Shown: positions 34,803-42,853 of the stretch, one piece after another | Layout of the letters: every line of letters begins with the position of its first letter | Numbering within the stretch: position 1 is the stretch's first letter | Assembly (NCBI RefSeq): GCF_023953965.1 | Contig: NZ_JAMLIX010000001.1 | Location: 2,418,501 to 2,482,500 of the forward strand | From: Bosea sp. (in: a-proteobacteria) | GTDB lineage: Bacteria; Pseudomonadota; Alphaproteobacteria; Rhizobiales; Beijerinckiaceae | Reading direction: 5' to 3' | DNA length: 64,000 nt | Notes under the pieces: generated by a model | What the model was told of the DNA's origin: nothing | What the model saw: the letters and a program-made list of their open reading frames with translations, nothing else | Database searches by the model: none | Made by a program: the position numbers and the translations under genes

Positions 34803-35774
34803 ATGCCGCCCGATGCCGATCTGCTCGCAGACCGCCGCAGCCTGCGCCGCAAGCTGACGCGCTGGCGCGTGCTCGCCGTCGTCGGCGTGATCACGGCTGC
34901 GGTGATCGGCGGTCTCGCCTGGAAGGGCGAGGGTCCGACCAGCCTGCGTGGGGCGCATGTCGCCCGTCTCACCGTCTCCGGCTTCATCTCCGGCGATCGC
35001 CGCACGCTCGATTTGATCAAGTCTGTCGAGGACAGCAACGCGGTTTCCGCCGTCGTGCTGCGCGTCGACAGCCCCGGCGGCACCACGGCCGGTGCCGAGG
35101 CGCTGCATACCGCGCTGCGTCGGCTCGCGGCGAAAAAGCCGATGGTCGCGGTCGTCGACGGCGTCGCCGCCTCCGGCGGCTATATCGCGGCGATGGGCGC
35201 CGACCGCATCGTCGCCCGCCAGACCTCGCTCGTCGGCTCGATCGGCGTGCTCTTCCAGTTCCCGAACGTGTCGAACCTGCTGGATACGGTCGGCGTCAAG
35301 GTCGAGGCGATCAAGTCGAGCCCGCTCAAGGCCGCCCCGAACGGTTTCGAGCCGACCTCGCCGGAAGCGCGCGCGGCGATCCAGCGCGTCGTCGACGACA
35401 ACTACGCCTGGTTCAGGGACATGGTGCGCGAGCGCCGCCATCTCGCAGAGGGCGAGGTCGCCTCGGTCTCCGACGGGCGGGTCCATTCCGGCCGCCAGGC
35501 GCTGGGGCTGAAGCTCGTCGACCAGATCGGCGGCGAGCCGGAGGCGATCGCCTGGATGGAGCAGGAGAAGAACCTGGCCAAGGACCTCAGGGTCCGCGAC
35601 TGGCGCCGGCGCAGCGAATCCTCCGCCTTCGGCCTGTGGAGCCTCGCCGAGGCGATGGCGCGCGGCGCCGGTCTTGACGCGCTTGCGGCGACGATCGCGC
35701 GCGCGGCGGACCAGCCGGTCGGCTTGCGGCTTGACGCGCCCCTGGCGCTCTGGCAGCCTGCCGCTGAAAAGTGA
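34803..35774 (+). CDS. sppA: Signal peptide peptidase SppA, short form
   Basis: A 323-residue S49 serine peptidase with one N-terminal membrane helix (~21-39). The nucleophile is Ser124 (VAASGGYIAA) and the general base Lys176 (KSSPLKAAPN); the 52-residue spacing equals that of the Bacillus SppA dyad. It has a single protease domain, in contrast to the 618-residue E. coli enzyme. It clears cleaved signal peptides from the inner membrane. It precedes ihfB by 28 bp, a linkage common in Hyphomicrobiales. Confidence 0.93.
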   Translation: MPPDADLLADRRSLRRKLTRWRVLAVVGVITAAVIGGLAWKGEGPTSLRGAHVARLTVSGFISGDRRTLDLIKSVEDSNAVSAVVLRVDSPGGTTAGAEALHTALRRLAAKKPMVAVVDGVAASGGYIAAMGADRIVARQTSLVGSIGVLFQFPNVSNLLDTVGVKVEAIKSSPLKAAPNGFEPTSPEARAAIQRVVDDNYAWFRDMVRERRHLAEGEVASVSDGRVHSGRQALGLKLVDQIGGEPEAIAWMEQEKNLAKDLRVRDWRRRSESSAFGLWSLAEAMARGAGLDALAATIARAADQPVGLRLDAPLALWQPAAEK

Positions 35775-35802
35775 TGTTGATACAAATGGTTATACTCTAG
35801 CG

Positions 35803-36087
35803 ATGATCAAATCCGAACTCGTCCAGCGGATCGCCGACCGCAACACCCATCTCTACCAGCGCGATATCGAGAACATCGTCTCGGCCATCCTGGACGAGAT
35901 CGTGAAGGCGCTGGCGCGGGGCGACCGGGTGGAGCTGCGCGGCTTCGGCGCCTTTTCGCGCAAGGGCCGCTCGGCCCGCATCGGCCGCAATCCACGCACG
36001 GGCGACGCGGTCGCGGTCGAGGAGAAGTTCGTCCCCGTCTTCAAGACGGGCAAGGAACTGCGCCTGCGCCTCAACGGCAAGGGCTGA
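35803..36087 (+). CDS. ihfB: Integration host factor subunit beta
   Basis: A 94-residue DNABII protein: MIKSELVQRIADRN start, GDRVELRGFGAFSRKGR and the DNA-intercalating GRNPRTGDAV loop with its Pro. It pairs with IHF alpha, bends DNA and helps sigma-54 promoters (rpoN is also in this window). The ATG at 35803 has no ribosome site; a TATACT box lies just 6 nt upstream, so either a very short leader or coupling to sppA is possible. The stop codon lies in an exact 17-bp tandem duplication. Confidence 0.94.
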   Translation: MIKSELVQRIADRNTHLYQRDIENIVSAILDEIVKALARGDRVELRGFGAFSRKGRSARIGRNPRTGDAVAVEEKFVPVFKTGKELRLRLNGKG

Positions 36088-36110
36088 TCCTGGGCAAGGG
36101 CTGATCCTGG
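36076..36110 (+). repeat. Exact 17-bp tandem duplication over the ihfB stop
   Basis: The unit ggcaagggctgatcctg occurs twice in tandem with period 17 (36076-36110). The first copy contains the last codons and the TGA of ihfB; the second repeats the same TGA in the intergenic gap. It looks like a recent slippage duplication. Confidence 0.9.
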
Positions 36111-36132
36111 CGCCGGCTACGCGGAGATCGTG

Positions 36133-36471
36133 ATGAAAGCCTTCTTCAAGGCATTGGTGCTGGTTCCCGTCGCGCTGGTGATCGTCCTGTTCTCGGTCGC
36201 GAATCGCGGGTCGGTGCGCGTCTCTCTCGATCCGTTCAGCCGCGACCTGCCGATGCTCTCCTATGAGGCGCCGCTTTTCGCCGTGGTGCTCGCCGCGATC
36301 GCGGTGGGCGTGCTGATCGGCGGGCTCGCGTCCTGGCTCGCGCAGGGCAAGCACCGCAAGGCTGCCCGCCGCAGCCGCCGCGAGAGCGAGGCGCTGCGCT
36401 CCGAAACCCGGGCTTTGCGTTCCGCCGTGCCCGATTCCGCCCTGCCGGCGTTGACCGACGGAAGCCGTTGA
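36133..36471 (+). CDS. LapA-domain (DUF1049) inner-membrane protein
   Basis: A 112-residue protein with two membrane helices (~5-24 and ~43-68) and a basic cytoplasmic tail (KHRKAARRSRRE). The arrangement FSVANRGSVRVSLDPF between helices is typical of LapA (lipopolysaccharide assembly protein A) domains; in E. coli LapA/B control LpxC. ATG 36133 has GGAG 6 nt upstream. Its stop overlaps the next gene start by 1 bp. LapB is not in the window. Confidence 0.82.
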   Translation: MKAFFKALVLVPVALVIVLFSVANRGSVRVSLDPFSRDLPMLSYEAPLFAVVLAAIAVGVLIGGLASWLAQGKHRKAARRSRRESEALRSETRALRSAVPDSALPALTDGSR

Positions 36472-37424
36472 TGCGGCTTTTCGATGCGGCCGGGATCGAC
36501 GCGGCCCTGAGCTACCCCGCCCTGATCGACATTCTCGACGAAGCCTTCCGCAGCGACGTCGTCGCGCCCAAGCGCGGCCAATACGCGATCGAGCGGCCGG
36601 GCGAGGCCGATGCGATCCTGCTGACCATGCCGGCCTGGAGCGGGCCCGATGTCGCCAGGCCCTATATCGGCACCAAGATCGTCTCGGTCTTCTTCGGCAA
36701 CGGCAAGCGCGGCCTGCCGGGGGTGATGGGCGCCTATCTCCTGATGGACGGCGTGACGGGCGAGCCGCTCGCGGTGATGGACGGCAACCGGCTCACCACC
36801 TGGCGCACCGCCGCGGCCTCGGCGCTCGCCTCGCGCTACATGTCCAATCCGCAGGCCAGCCGCATGCTGATGGTCGGGGCCGGCGCGCTCGCCCCCTTCA
36901 TCGTCAAGGCGCATCGCTCGGTCAGGCCGCTGACCGAGATCGCGGTCTGGGCGCGGCGGCCTGAAGCCGCCGAGGCCGTCGTCGCCGAACTGGCGCAGGA
37001 CGGCATCGAGGCCCGCGCCACCACCGACCTCGAAGGCGAGGCGCGCACCGCCGACATCATCTCCTGCGCGACCAATGCGACCGAGCCGCTGATCCACGGC
37101 CATTGGCTGAAGCGCGAGGCCCATCTCGACCTGATCGGCGGCTTCACCATGCAGATGCGCGAGGCCGATTCCGACGCGCTGCATCGCGCCCGCGTCGTGG
37201 TCGATTCCAGCAAGGCGATCGACGAGGGCGGCGACGTCGCCGTCGCCATCGCCGAAGGCAGCTACAGCGCCGACCGGGTCGCCGGCACGCTCGCCGATCT
37301 CTGCCGGGGCCGGATCGCCGGGCCGGTCGAGGGCGGCGGCATCACGCTGTTCAAATCGGTCGGCGTCGCGCTCGAGGACCTGGCGGCGGCGGTTGCGGTC
37401 TGGGAGCGGAACGCCGCGGCCTGA
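36471..37424 (+). CDS. Ornithine cyclodeaminase / mu-crystallin family enzyme
   Basis: A 317-residue NAD(P)-binding protein. IGTKIVSVF and the Asp/Glu-rich active site are followed by TWRTAAASALASRYM and the Rossmann motif LMVGAGALAPFIVKAH; GSYSADRVAGTLADLCRG ends the protein. Members include ornithine cyclodeaminase, alanine dehydrogenase and 1-pyrroline-2-carboxylate reductase; the residues seen here do not settle which. It is translated right after the LapA-domain gene (1-bp overlap), with no obvious functional link. Confidence 0.83.
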   Translation: MRLFDAAGIDAALSYPALIDILDEAFRSDVVAPKRGQYAIERPGEADAILLTMPAWSGPDVARPYIGTKIVSVFFGNGKRGLPGVMGAYLLMDGVTGEPLAVMDGNRLTTWRTAAASALASRYMSNPQASRMLMVGAGALAPFIVKAHRSVRPLTEIAVWARRPEAAEAVVAELAQDGIEARATTDLEGEARTADIISCATNATEPLIHGHWLKREAHLDLIGGFTMQMREADSDALHRARVVVDSSKAIDEGGDVAVAIAEGSYSADRVAGTLADLCRGRIAGPVEGGGITLFKSVGVALEDLAAAVAVWERNAAA

Positions 37425-37434
37425 GCCGTGTGCG

Positions 37435-37605
37435 TCAGGCGATCCGGGCGCCGCCGATGGCGCCCATGAGCCACAGAATCAGGACGATGACCAGGACGAG
37501 GCCGAGAACGCCGCCGAGCCCGGCATTGCCGTAGCTGCGATGCCCGTAATAGCCGCCGCCTCCCAGAAGCAGGATGAGCAGCACGATGATGAGGACGGTG
37601 GACAT
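37435..37605 (-). CDS. 56-aa DUF3309-type membrane protein
   Basis: A small minus-strand gene: ATG 37605 with GGGAG 6 nt upstream, TGA at 37437-37435. The protein starts MSTVLIIVLLILLLGGGGYYG, then HRSYGNAGLGG and a second helix VLGLVLVIVLILWLMG. Two helices around a Gly/Tyr-rich turn match the small DUF3309 family of unknown function. It diverges from mepA and converges on the cyclodeaminase gene. Confidence 0.82.
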   Translation of the reverse strand: MSTVLIIVLLILLLGGGGYYGHRSYGNAGLGGVLGLVLVIVLILWLMGAIGGARIA

Positions 37606-37732
37606 GGCTAACTCCCGTGTATCGGCGCCCGTTCAGGGCGAGGTCGAGCGGGAAACGCCGGTCGGGAACCCCCGGTTCCGCCACTCCGGCATCGGCTTGA
37701 CGCTGCCTGACGCCTGCGCCGATGCTGCGTCC

Positions 37733-38674
37733 ATGTTCGCGCGCTCCCGAATCGCCGTCCTCACCGCCGCGATCCTCCTCATGGCTCCGGCCGTGGGCCT
37801 CGCCCAGTCGACCGCCGAGCAGGAGGCGAGGAACCGCGCCGCCAACATCGCTGCCTGGCCCGACGCCGCCCGCTCGCTCTTCGGCCAGCAGACCGGGCCG
37901 GCGAGCATGCAGGCGCGCGCCATCGGCTCCTATGCGCGTGGCTGCCTCGCCGGCGCCGCGGCGCTGCCGGTCGACGGGCCGAGCTGGCAGGTGATGCGGC
38001 TCAACCGCAACCGCAACTGGGGCCATCCGGCGCTGGTCAGCTATCTGGAGAGGCTTGCCCGCGATGTGCCGCGCCTCACCGGCTGGCCGGGTCTGCTCGT
38101 CGGCGACATGTCGCAGCCGCGCGGCGGGCCGATGCTCACCGGCCACGCCTCCCACCAGATCGGGCTCGACGCCGATGTCTGGCTCACCCCGATGCCGAAG
38201 GGCCGGCTCGAGCGCGCCGAGCGCGAGAACATGCCGGCGGTCAACATGGCTCGCGCCGACTGGCGCGACGTCGATCCCCGCCACTGGACCCCGGCGCATA
38301 CGAGGCTGATCCGCGCCGTCGCGGCCGAGCCGCAGGTCGAGCGCATCTTCGTCAACCCGGCGCTGAAGGTCGCGCTCTGCCGCGAGGCGGGCGCCGACAA
38401 GAGCTGGCTGGAGAAGGTGCGGCCGATCTGGGGCCACAACTACCATTTCCACATCCGGCTCTCCTGCCCGGCCGGGATGGCGAGCTGCCAGGGCCAGGAG
38501 CCGCCGAATTTCGGCGATGGCTGTGGCGCCGAGCTCACCGGCTGGATCGAGCGCCAGCACAAGGCGATCTTCAATCCGCCCAAGCCGAGGCCGGGCCCCA
38601 AGCCTAAGCCGAAGCCGCCGATGTCGCTCGACGCCCTGCCGCCGGAATGCCGGCAGGTGCTGGTCTCGCGCTAG
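37733..38674 (+). CDS. mepA: Penicillin-insensitive murein endopeptidase MepA
   Basis: A 313-residue secreted protein: signal peptide ~1-25 (AVGLAQ), then the LAS-fold zinc peptidase with GHASHQIGLDADVW and NYHFHIRLSCP, the His/Asp ligands of MepA. It cuts D-Ala-meso-DAP cross-links in periplasmic peptidoglycan and resists penicillin. It has a Lys/Pro-rich tail (KPRPGPKPKPKP). ATG 37733 is chosen because the signal peptide begins there. Its stop codon is the first triplet of a palindromic repeat. Confidence 0.92.
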   Translation: MFARSRIAVLTAAILLMAPAVGLAQSTAEQEARNRAANIAAWPDAARSLFGQQTGPASMQARAIGSYARGCLAGAAALPVDGPSWQVMRLNRNRNWGHPALVSYLERLARDVPRLTGWPGLLVGDMSQPRGGPMLTGHASHQIGLDADVWLTPMPKGRLERAERENMPAVNMARADWRDVDPRHWTPAHTRLIRAVAAEPQVERIFVNPALKVALCREAGADKSWLEKVRPIWGHNYHFHIRLSCPAGMASCQGQEPPNFGDGCGAELTGWIERQHKAIFNPPKPRPGPKPKPKPPMSLDALPPECRQVLVSR

Positions 38675-38733
38675 ATCATCGCGCGTCCGATCGGACGCGA
38701 TCACGATGATCTATCTCATTGTCGGTCCGATGC
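38672..38733. repeat. Two-module palindromic intergenic element, copy 2
   Basis: Read on the minus strand it begins gcatcggaccg, lacks most of module A, and continues with the 20 bases shared with copy 1 and a full module B: arms tagatcatcg (38672-38681) and cgatgatcta (38704-38713) around an inner 16-bp palindrome gcgtccgatcggacgc (38683-38698). It sits between the convergent mepA and extensin genes and starts inside the mepA stop codon. Confidence 0.75.
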
Positions 38734-38747
38734 GCTGAGCGAGCGCC

Positions 38748-39854
38748 TCAGCGCCGCGGCGGCACGCGCCCCGAGCTGTAGGCGAAGGGATCGTGCTGCG
38801 GCGTGATCAACGGCTGGGCCTGGTCCTCGCCCTCGAGATCGACGACGCCCGCGCCGCCCTCGTCGCCGAGGATCGCCTCCTCCGTCGGCGGCACCGCGCC
38901 CGGCAGGGTGAGCGGCCCGCCGCTCTCGCTCGGCAGCGGCTGCGGGCGGTAGGATGGCTGCTCGAGGGAACGGCGCTGCGCGTCGAGGCCCTGGCCGTAA
39001 TTCGCGACCGGATAGCCACCCCGCACGCTGCCCGGCGGCCGCAGGCCCTCGCTCGGCTGCCTGAGGAGCCCCCCGCCCGCGACCATGGTGGCGGCCGCGG
39101 GTGCCGGGCCGCGCGGCAGCGGCTGGGCCGAGGCATAGGGGCGCGCCGGATCCGGCGGCTGCAGATTGTAGTTCGGCGTGTACTTGATCACCGGCTTGCA
39201 GATGTGCCGGCCCTTGGCGTGCCGGGCGAGATCGATGTGGAAATGGTCGTAATGCAGCGGGTCGGCGCCGGGGCCGAGCACCGTCGAGAAATGCTCGCAG
39301 GCACCGACGAAGACCTCGCGCAGGAAGTTCTGCTCCTCGGGCGAGCCGCGCCAGCCGTCCTTCACCGTCACCACGCGGTTGTCGTTGAGCCGGAAGGAGA
39401 AGACGTCGACGGCGTTGCCGAAGGCGTGCTCGGAGGTGCGCGTCGTCGCCGTGCCGTTGTTCATCGCCCGGCAGGAATAGGAGCCGGCCCGCAGTTCCAC
39501 GACCTGGGCGCCGAGCAGGTTCATCGCCGCCGGCTGCACCACCTCCGCCAGCCAGCGGTCGGTGGTCGAGACGACCGGACAGGAGAGGGTGGCTGCGCTG
39601 GTCAGCCCGATGCCGCCGCCCGCGAAGGCCTGGACCTTGAGCGGCTGCTGCATGCCGCAGGTGCCGGGTCCGTCGATCGCCTTGCCGCGCAGGCTGACAT
39701 AGGCCGAGAGCTGCACCTGGCGGGAGGACATGCAGGCCGCTTCCGCCTGGTCGCGCCAGGCGGCACGCTGCGGCTTCTGGAACTTTCCGCAGCCCGCCAG
39801 GCCGGCTGCTCCGGCAAGGGCGAGTGCGATGAGGGAAAGATGAGCGCGTCGCAT
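38748..39854 (-). CDS. Extensin-family lipoprotein with LAS-type domain
   Basis: A 368-residue protein with lipobox LAGC (residue 22). The extensin-like domain (~45-250) has SEHAFGNAVDVFSF and DPLHYDHFHIDLARH, the His-Asp...His pattern of LAS metallopeptidases, and at least six Cys. The last ~110 residues are Pro/Gly/Gln-rich and low in complexity. A role in peptidoglycan modification is plausible; activity is not shown. ATG 39854 is used because the signal starts there. It is convergent with mepA. Confidence 0.84.
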   Translation of the reverse strand: MRRAHLSLIALALAGAAGLAGCGKFQKPQRAAWRDQAEAACMSSRQVQLSAYVSLRGKAIDGPGTCGMQQPLKVQAFAGGGIGLTSAATLSCPVVSTTDRWLAEVVQPAAMNLLGAQVVELRAGSYSCRAMNNGTATTRTSEHAFGNAVDVFSFRLNDNRVVTVKDGWRGSPEEQNFLREVFVGACEHFSTVLGPGADPLHYDHFHIDLARHAKGRHICKPVIKYTPNYNLQPPDPARPYASAQPLPRGPAPAAATMVAGGGLLRQPSEGLRPPGSVRGGYPVANYGQGLDAQRRSLEQPSYRPQPLPSESGGPLTLPGAVPPTEEAILGDEGGAGVVDLEGEDQAQPLITPQHDPFAYSSGRVPPRR

Positions 39855-40239
39855 GACCCATTCAAATGCGAACCGGCAGATGAACGGTTTCTCAACCGAC
39901 TGCGCTCGCGCCGCCACAGGCGGGCTATCTTTGCCGCTTTGGTGAATCGGGCCTTAAGAGCGCCTCGCGGGTCCGGATCGGGGCGATTGCGTGTTCCGCG
40001 TCCGCCGGCCGGGTGTCGGCAAGATCAGTGCGCTCGCCGTGCAGATCGAACCGTGGCGAAGCTGTGGCGGACTCGCGACGAAATCGCGCATCCGGAAATA
40101 TCCACAAGCTTCATCAATGGCTTAACCACTGATTAAGGACGATCTAGCTTCCGCCCGAGGCGTGCCACGATGCTGCCCCCTTGCGGCCGGCGTCAATTCT
40201 GGTAGCCTTGATGTCAGGTCAATGACACAGGAGGGTGTG
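39855..40239. promoter_or_regulatory. Regulatory region with perfect CtrA box upstream of small ORF
   Basis: No gene is supportable in these 385 bases. TTAA (40122-40125) and TTAA (40133-40136) are separated by exactly 7 nt (ttaaccactgattaag), a perfect CtrA site. A GANTC (GACTC 40070-40074) lies 48 nt upstream of it. The box is 104 nt before the small ORF start and 267 nt from the divergent extensin start. The last ~50 bases carry the small ORF's ribosome site. Confidence 0.65.
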
Positions 40240-40323
40240 ATGAGTGTCACGCTACGTCTCGACCGATTGATCATGGGTGCGGCTTTCGTTTTCATGATGG
40301 CGATCGTTCTGGGAGCGTTCTGA
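40240..40323 (+). CDS. 27-aa hydrophobic small protein under CtrA box
   Basis: ATG 40240 follows a very strong GGAGG (40230-40234) at 5 nt and ends at TGA 40323. The product MSVTLRLDRLIMGAAFVFMM... has a basic N-terminus and a single membrane helix. A strong terminator lies 49 nt after the stop, so it could be an independent transcript. The CtrA box and terminator are external evidence that it is a real gene. It is too short for homology to be judged by eye. Confidence 0.6.
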   Translation: MSVTLRLDRLIMGAAFVFMMAIVLGAF

Positions 40324-40371
40324 CAACGGGTCAGTCTCGAAGTCGCTAGGACCACAGGAGCAATGACAACA

Positions 40372-40404
40372 ACGCCGCCGGGAAGAAGTCCCGGCGGCGT
40401 TTTT
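40372..40404 (+). terminator. Rho-independent terminator after small ORF
   Basis: An 11-bp perfect stem acgccgccggg (40372-40382) / cccggcggcgt (40390-40400) with a 7-nt loop is followed by TTTT. Confidence 0.93.
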
Positions 40405-40430
40405 CGTTCGCGGATCGATTGCGGGCCCGT

Positions 40431-40730
40431 TCAGCTTTCCGGACAGGCGGTTTCCGTCAGGTGCCAGGACATCATGTTGACGACGCGCCCGCAGGTCGCG
40501 AGCCGGCGCCCCTGCGTCGTCCTGATGCAGGACATCGCGCCTTCGGCGATCTTGCGGCCGTCGTTCCAGCAGAAGCAGAGCGGTTCCGGCGCCTGGGCGA
40601 GGCGCGGCGGGTCGAGCGCGACGGCCGGCTCCCCGGCCACTGCCGCCTGGCTCAGGAGGAACAGGACGGCGAGCGTGGACAGCCGGCCCGGCATGCGCTG
40701 TCGGCGAGGGCTCGATCCGAATCCGGTCAT
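40431..40730 (-). CDS. Secreted Cys-rich small protein, function unknown
   Basis: 99 residues with an Arg-rich n-region and a signal peptide ending VAG at about residue 33. The mature part has five Cys (PLCFCWNDG, MSCIRTT, ATCGRV, TACPES). ATG 40730 has GGGGAG 8 nt upstream; an internal ATG at 40694 would give a short signal peptide. I see no family; likely periplasmic with disulfides. Confidence 0.66.
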   Translation of the reverse strand: MTGFGSSPRRQRMPGRLSTLAVLFLLSQAAVAGEPAVALDPPRLAQAPEPLCFCWNDGRKIAEGAMSCIRTTQGRRLATCGRVVNMMSWHLTETACPES

Positions 40731-40920
40731 GGCTCTCTCCCCGCGCCAGGGCGAGACGTCCACGGAAGTGTACCATGCCGACCCGATCGTGACGAATGAT
40801 TATGTACTGATTTGAAATAGTCAGGGATTTCAGGTCCTTAGCCCGGCAGGACCTTGCGCGGCATGCCGGCTCCCTCCATATTGGACGAAAGTGGGTCCGT
40901 GGTGGGCTCCGGGAGGAATG

Positions 40921-41889
40921 ATGACGCTGATTTCGCTCGCCCGTCGTGGACGTGCCGTTGCCCTGCTCGCCGGGGCCCTGATACTCGTGCCGCTCGTCGC
41001 CGAGGCCCGTCCGGGCGGCGGACGCAGCTTCGGCAGCCGCGGATCCTTCACCAGGACGGCGCCGCCCCCGACCAATACGACACCGGGTGGTGCCCAGACG
41101 TTCCAGCGCTCGGCGCCGTCGCCGTCGATGGCCGCTCCCTCGGCCGGCGCGGCCATGGCGCAGGCCGCCCGCCCGTCGCTCGCCCGCAACATGATGATGG
41201 GCATCGGCGCCGGCCTGCTCGGCGCGGGGCTGTTCGGCATGCTTTCGGGCTCCGGCTTTTTCGGAGGCCTCGCCTCCTTCGCCGGCCTGCTCGGCTTTAT
41301 GCTCCAGCTCGCGTTGATCGCCGGCATCGTGATGCTGGCCATCCGCTTCTTCCGCCGCCGGTCCGAGCCGCAGCTCGCCGGCGCGGGCGCGCCCTTCGCC
41401 CGCCAGGGTCATGACGCGCCGCAGCCGGGCGCTGCCCGCATGGGCGGCTTCGGCGGTGGGGCCGCCGCCGCGCAGCCGCAGCCGATCGAGCTTTCGGGCG
41501 CGGATTTCGACACCTTCGAGCGCCTGCTCGGCGAGATCAACGCCGCCTATTCCAACGAGGACGAGGCGGGGTTGCGCCAGCGCGTGACGCCCGAGATGTT
41601 CGGCTATTTCGACGAGGATCTGGGCGAGAACGCCCGCCGCGGCGTCGCCGACCGGGTCTCGGACGTCAAGCTCTTGCAGGGCGACCTGTCGCAGGCCTGG
41701 CGCGAGGGCGACACCGACTACGCGACGGTCGCGATGCGCTTCAGCCTGATCAACGCGCTCTATGACCGCAAGAGCGGCCGGATCGTCGACGGCAACGCGA
41801 CCGAGCCCCAGGAGGTCAGCGAATACTGGACCTTCCTGCGCCGGCGCGGCGGCGGCTGGATGCTCTCGGGGATCCAGCAGGCGACCTGA
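40921..41889 (+). CDS. Tim44-like domain membrane protein
   Basis: A 322-residue protein: signal or anchor helix (~8-28), Gly/Ser/Pro-rich linker, two hydrophobic Gly-rich segments (~90-145), then a Tim44-like domain (ADFDTFERLLGEINAAYSNED, MFGYFDEDLGENARRG, VSEYWTFLRRRGGGWMLSGIQQ). In mitochondria Tim44 tethers the import motor; bacterial relatives are poorly understood. ATG 40921 lies after GGGAGGA at 4 nt; the adjoining ATG 40918 is too close. Confidence 0.84.
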   Translation: MTLISLARRGRAVALLAGALILVPLVAEARPGGGRSFGSRGSFTRTAPPPTNTTPGGAQTFQRSAPSPSMAAPSAGAAMAQAARPSLARNMMMGIGAGLLGAGLFGMLSGSGFFGGLASFAGLLGFMLQLALIAGIVMLAIRFFRRRSEPQLAGAGAPFARQGHDAPQPGAARMGGFGGGAAAAQPQPIELSGADFDTFERLLGEINAAYSNEDEAGLRQRVTPEMFGYFDEDLGENARRGVADRVSDVKLLQGDLSQAWREGDTDYATVAMRFSLINALYDRKSGRIVDGNATEPQEVSEYWTFLRRRGGGWMLSGIQQAT

Positions 41890-41912
41890 GCCTGCACGGT
41901 CGAGACCGGGGA

Positions 41913-41936
41913 ACGGCCGGGGCGACCCGGCCGTTT
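41913..41936 (+). terminator. Terminator-like hairpin after Tim44-like gene
   Basis: acggccggg (41913-41921) pairs with cccggccgt (41926-41934) around a GCGA loop, followed by TTTC; 23 nt after the gene stop. The T-tract is short. Confidence 0.5.
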
Positions 41937-42033
41937 CGTCATGCGCGGCTCTCGCCGCTGGCGAAGCGCGGCCTCTTGCGCTACTGGCGAAGGCATCGGC
42001 CTTTCCACGGATTTCGCCCGGAGCCCTCCTTCC

Positions 42034-42849
42034 ATGAGTGACATGCGTCTCGTCGTCGTCGGTGCCGCCGGGCGGATGGGCCGGATGCTGATCCGCGCCA
42101 TCGATCAGGCGCAGGGCTCAGTGCTCGTGGCGGCGGTCGAGCGGCCGGGCTCGCCCGAGATCGGCGCGGATGCAGGCGTTCTCGCCGGGCTGCCGGCGCG
42201 CGGCGTCGTCGTGACGGAGGATGCCGCCGCGGCCTTCGCCGCAGCCGACGGCGTCCTCGATTTCACCGCGCCGGCGGCGACGGTCGCCTTCGCGGATCTG
42301 GCGGCCAGGGCCGGCATCCTGCACGTCGTCGGCACGACCGGGCTGGAACCCGTCCATCTGGCGCAGCTCGCCGAGGCGGCGCGGCGCACACCCGTCATCC
42401 GCTCCGGCAATATGAGCCTCGGCGTCAACCTGCTGGCGGCGCTGGTGCGCAAGGTCGCGGCGACGCTCGGCACCGACTGGGACATTGAGATCGTCGAGAT
42501 GCATCACCGCATGAAGGTCGATGCGCCTTCCGGCACCGCCGTGCTGCTCGGCGAGGCGGCGGCCGAGGGGCGCGCGGTCGATCTGGCCGAGCGGCGCGTC
42601 GCCGGCCGCGACGGCATCACCGGCGCGCGCGAGGCCGGCACGATCGGCTTCGCTTCGTTGCGCGGCGGCACCGTCGTCGGCGATCACAAGGTGATCTTCG
42701 CGGGCAGCGGCGAGCGGCTCGAGCTCGCCCATGTCGCGGAGGACCGCAGCCTCTTCGCGCAGGGCGCGGTCAAGGCCGCGCTCTGGGGCAGGGGGCGCGG
42801 GGCCGGCCTCTATTCCATGGCCGACGTGCTCGGCCTCGACGCGCTTTAG
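42034..42849 (+). CDS. dapB: 4-hydroxy-tetrahydrodipicolinate reductase
   Basis: A 271-residue DapB: NAD(P)-binding VVGAAGRMGRML at the start, DFTAPAATVAF, GTTGL, and the signature EMHHRMKVDAPSGTA with the catalytic His and substrate Lys. It reduces hydroxy-tetrahydrodipicolinate in lysine and meso-DAP synthesis; dapE, a later step, is 13 kb downstream. ATG 42034 precedes SDMRLVVVG. The neighbouring alkB starts 4 bp after its stop. Confidence 0.95.
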   Translation: MSDMRLVVVGAAGRMGRMLIRAIDQAQGSVLVAAVERPGSPEIGADAGVLAGLPARGVVVTEDAAAAFAAADGVLDFTAPAATVAFADLAARAGILHVVGTTGLEPVHLAQLAEAARRTPVIRSGNMSLGVNLLAALVRKVAATLGTDWDIEIVEMHHRMKVDAPSGTAVLLGEAAAEGRAVDLAERRVAGRDGITGAREAGTIGFASLRGGTVVGDHKVIFAGSGERLELAHVAEDRSLFAQGAVKAALWGRGRGAGLYSMADVLGLDAL

Positions 42850-42853
42850 GGCC

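Noticed and set aside
40363..40815. A plus-strand frame of 150 codons after the small ORF
   Set aside because: It reads through the strong terminator at 40372-40404 and lies opposite the secreted Cys-rich gene.
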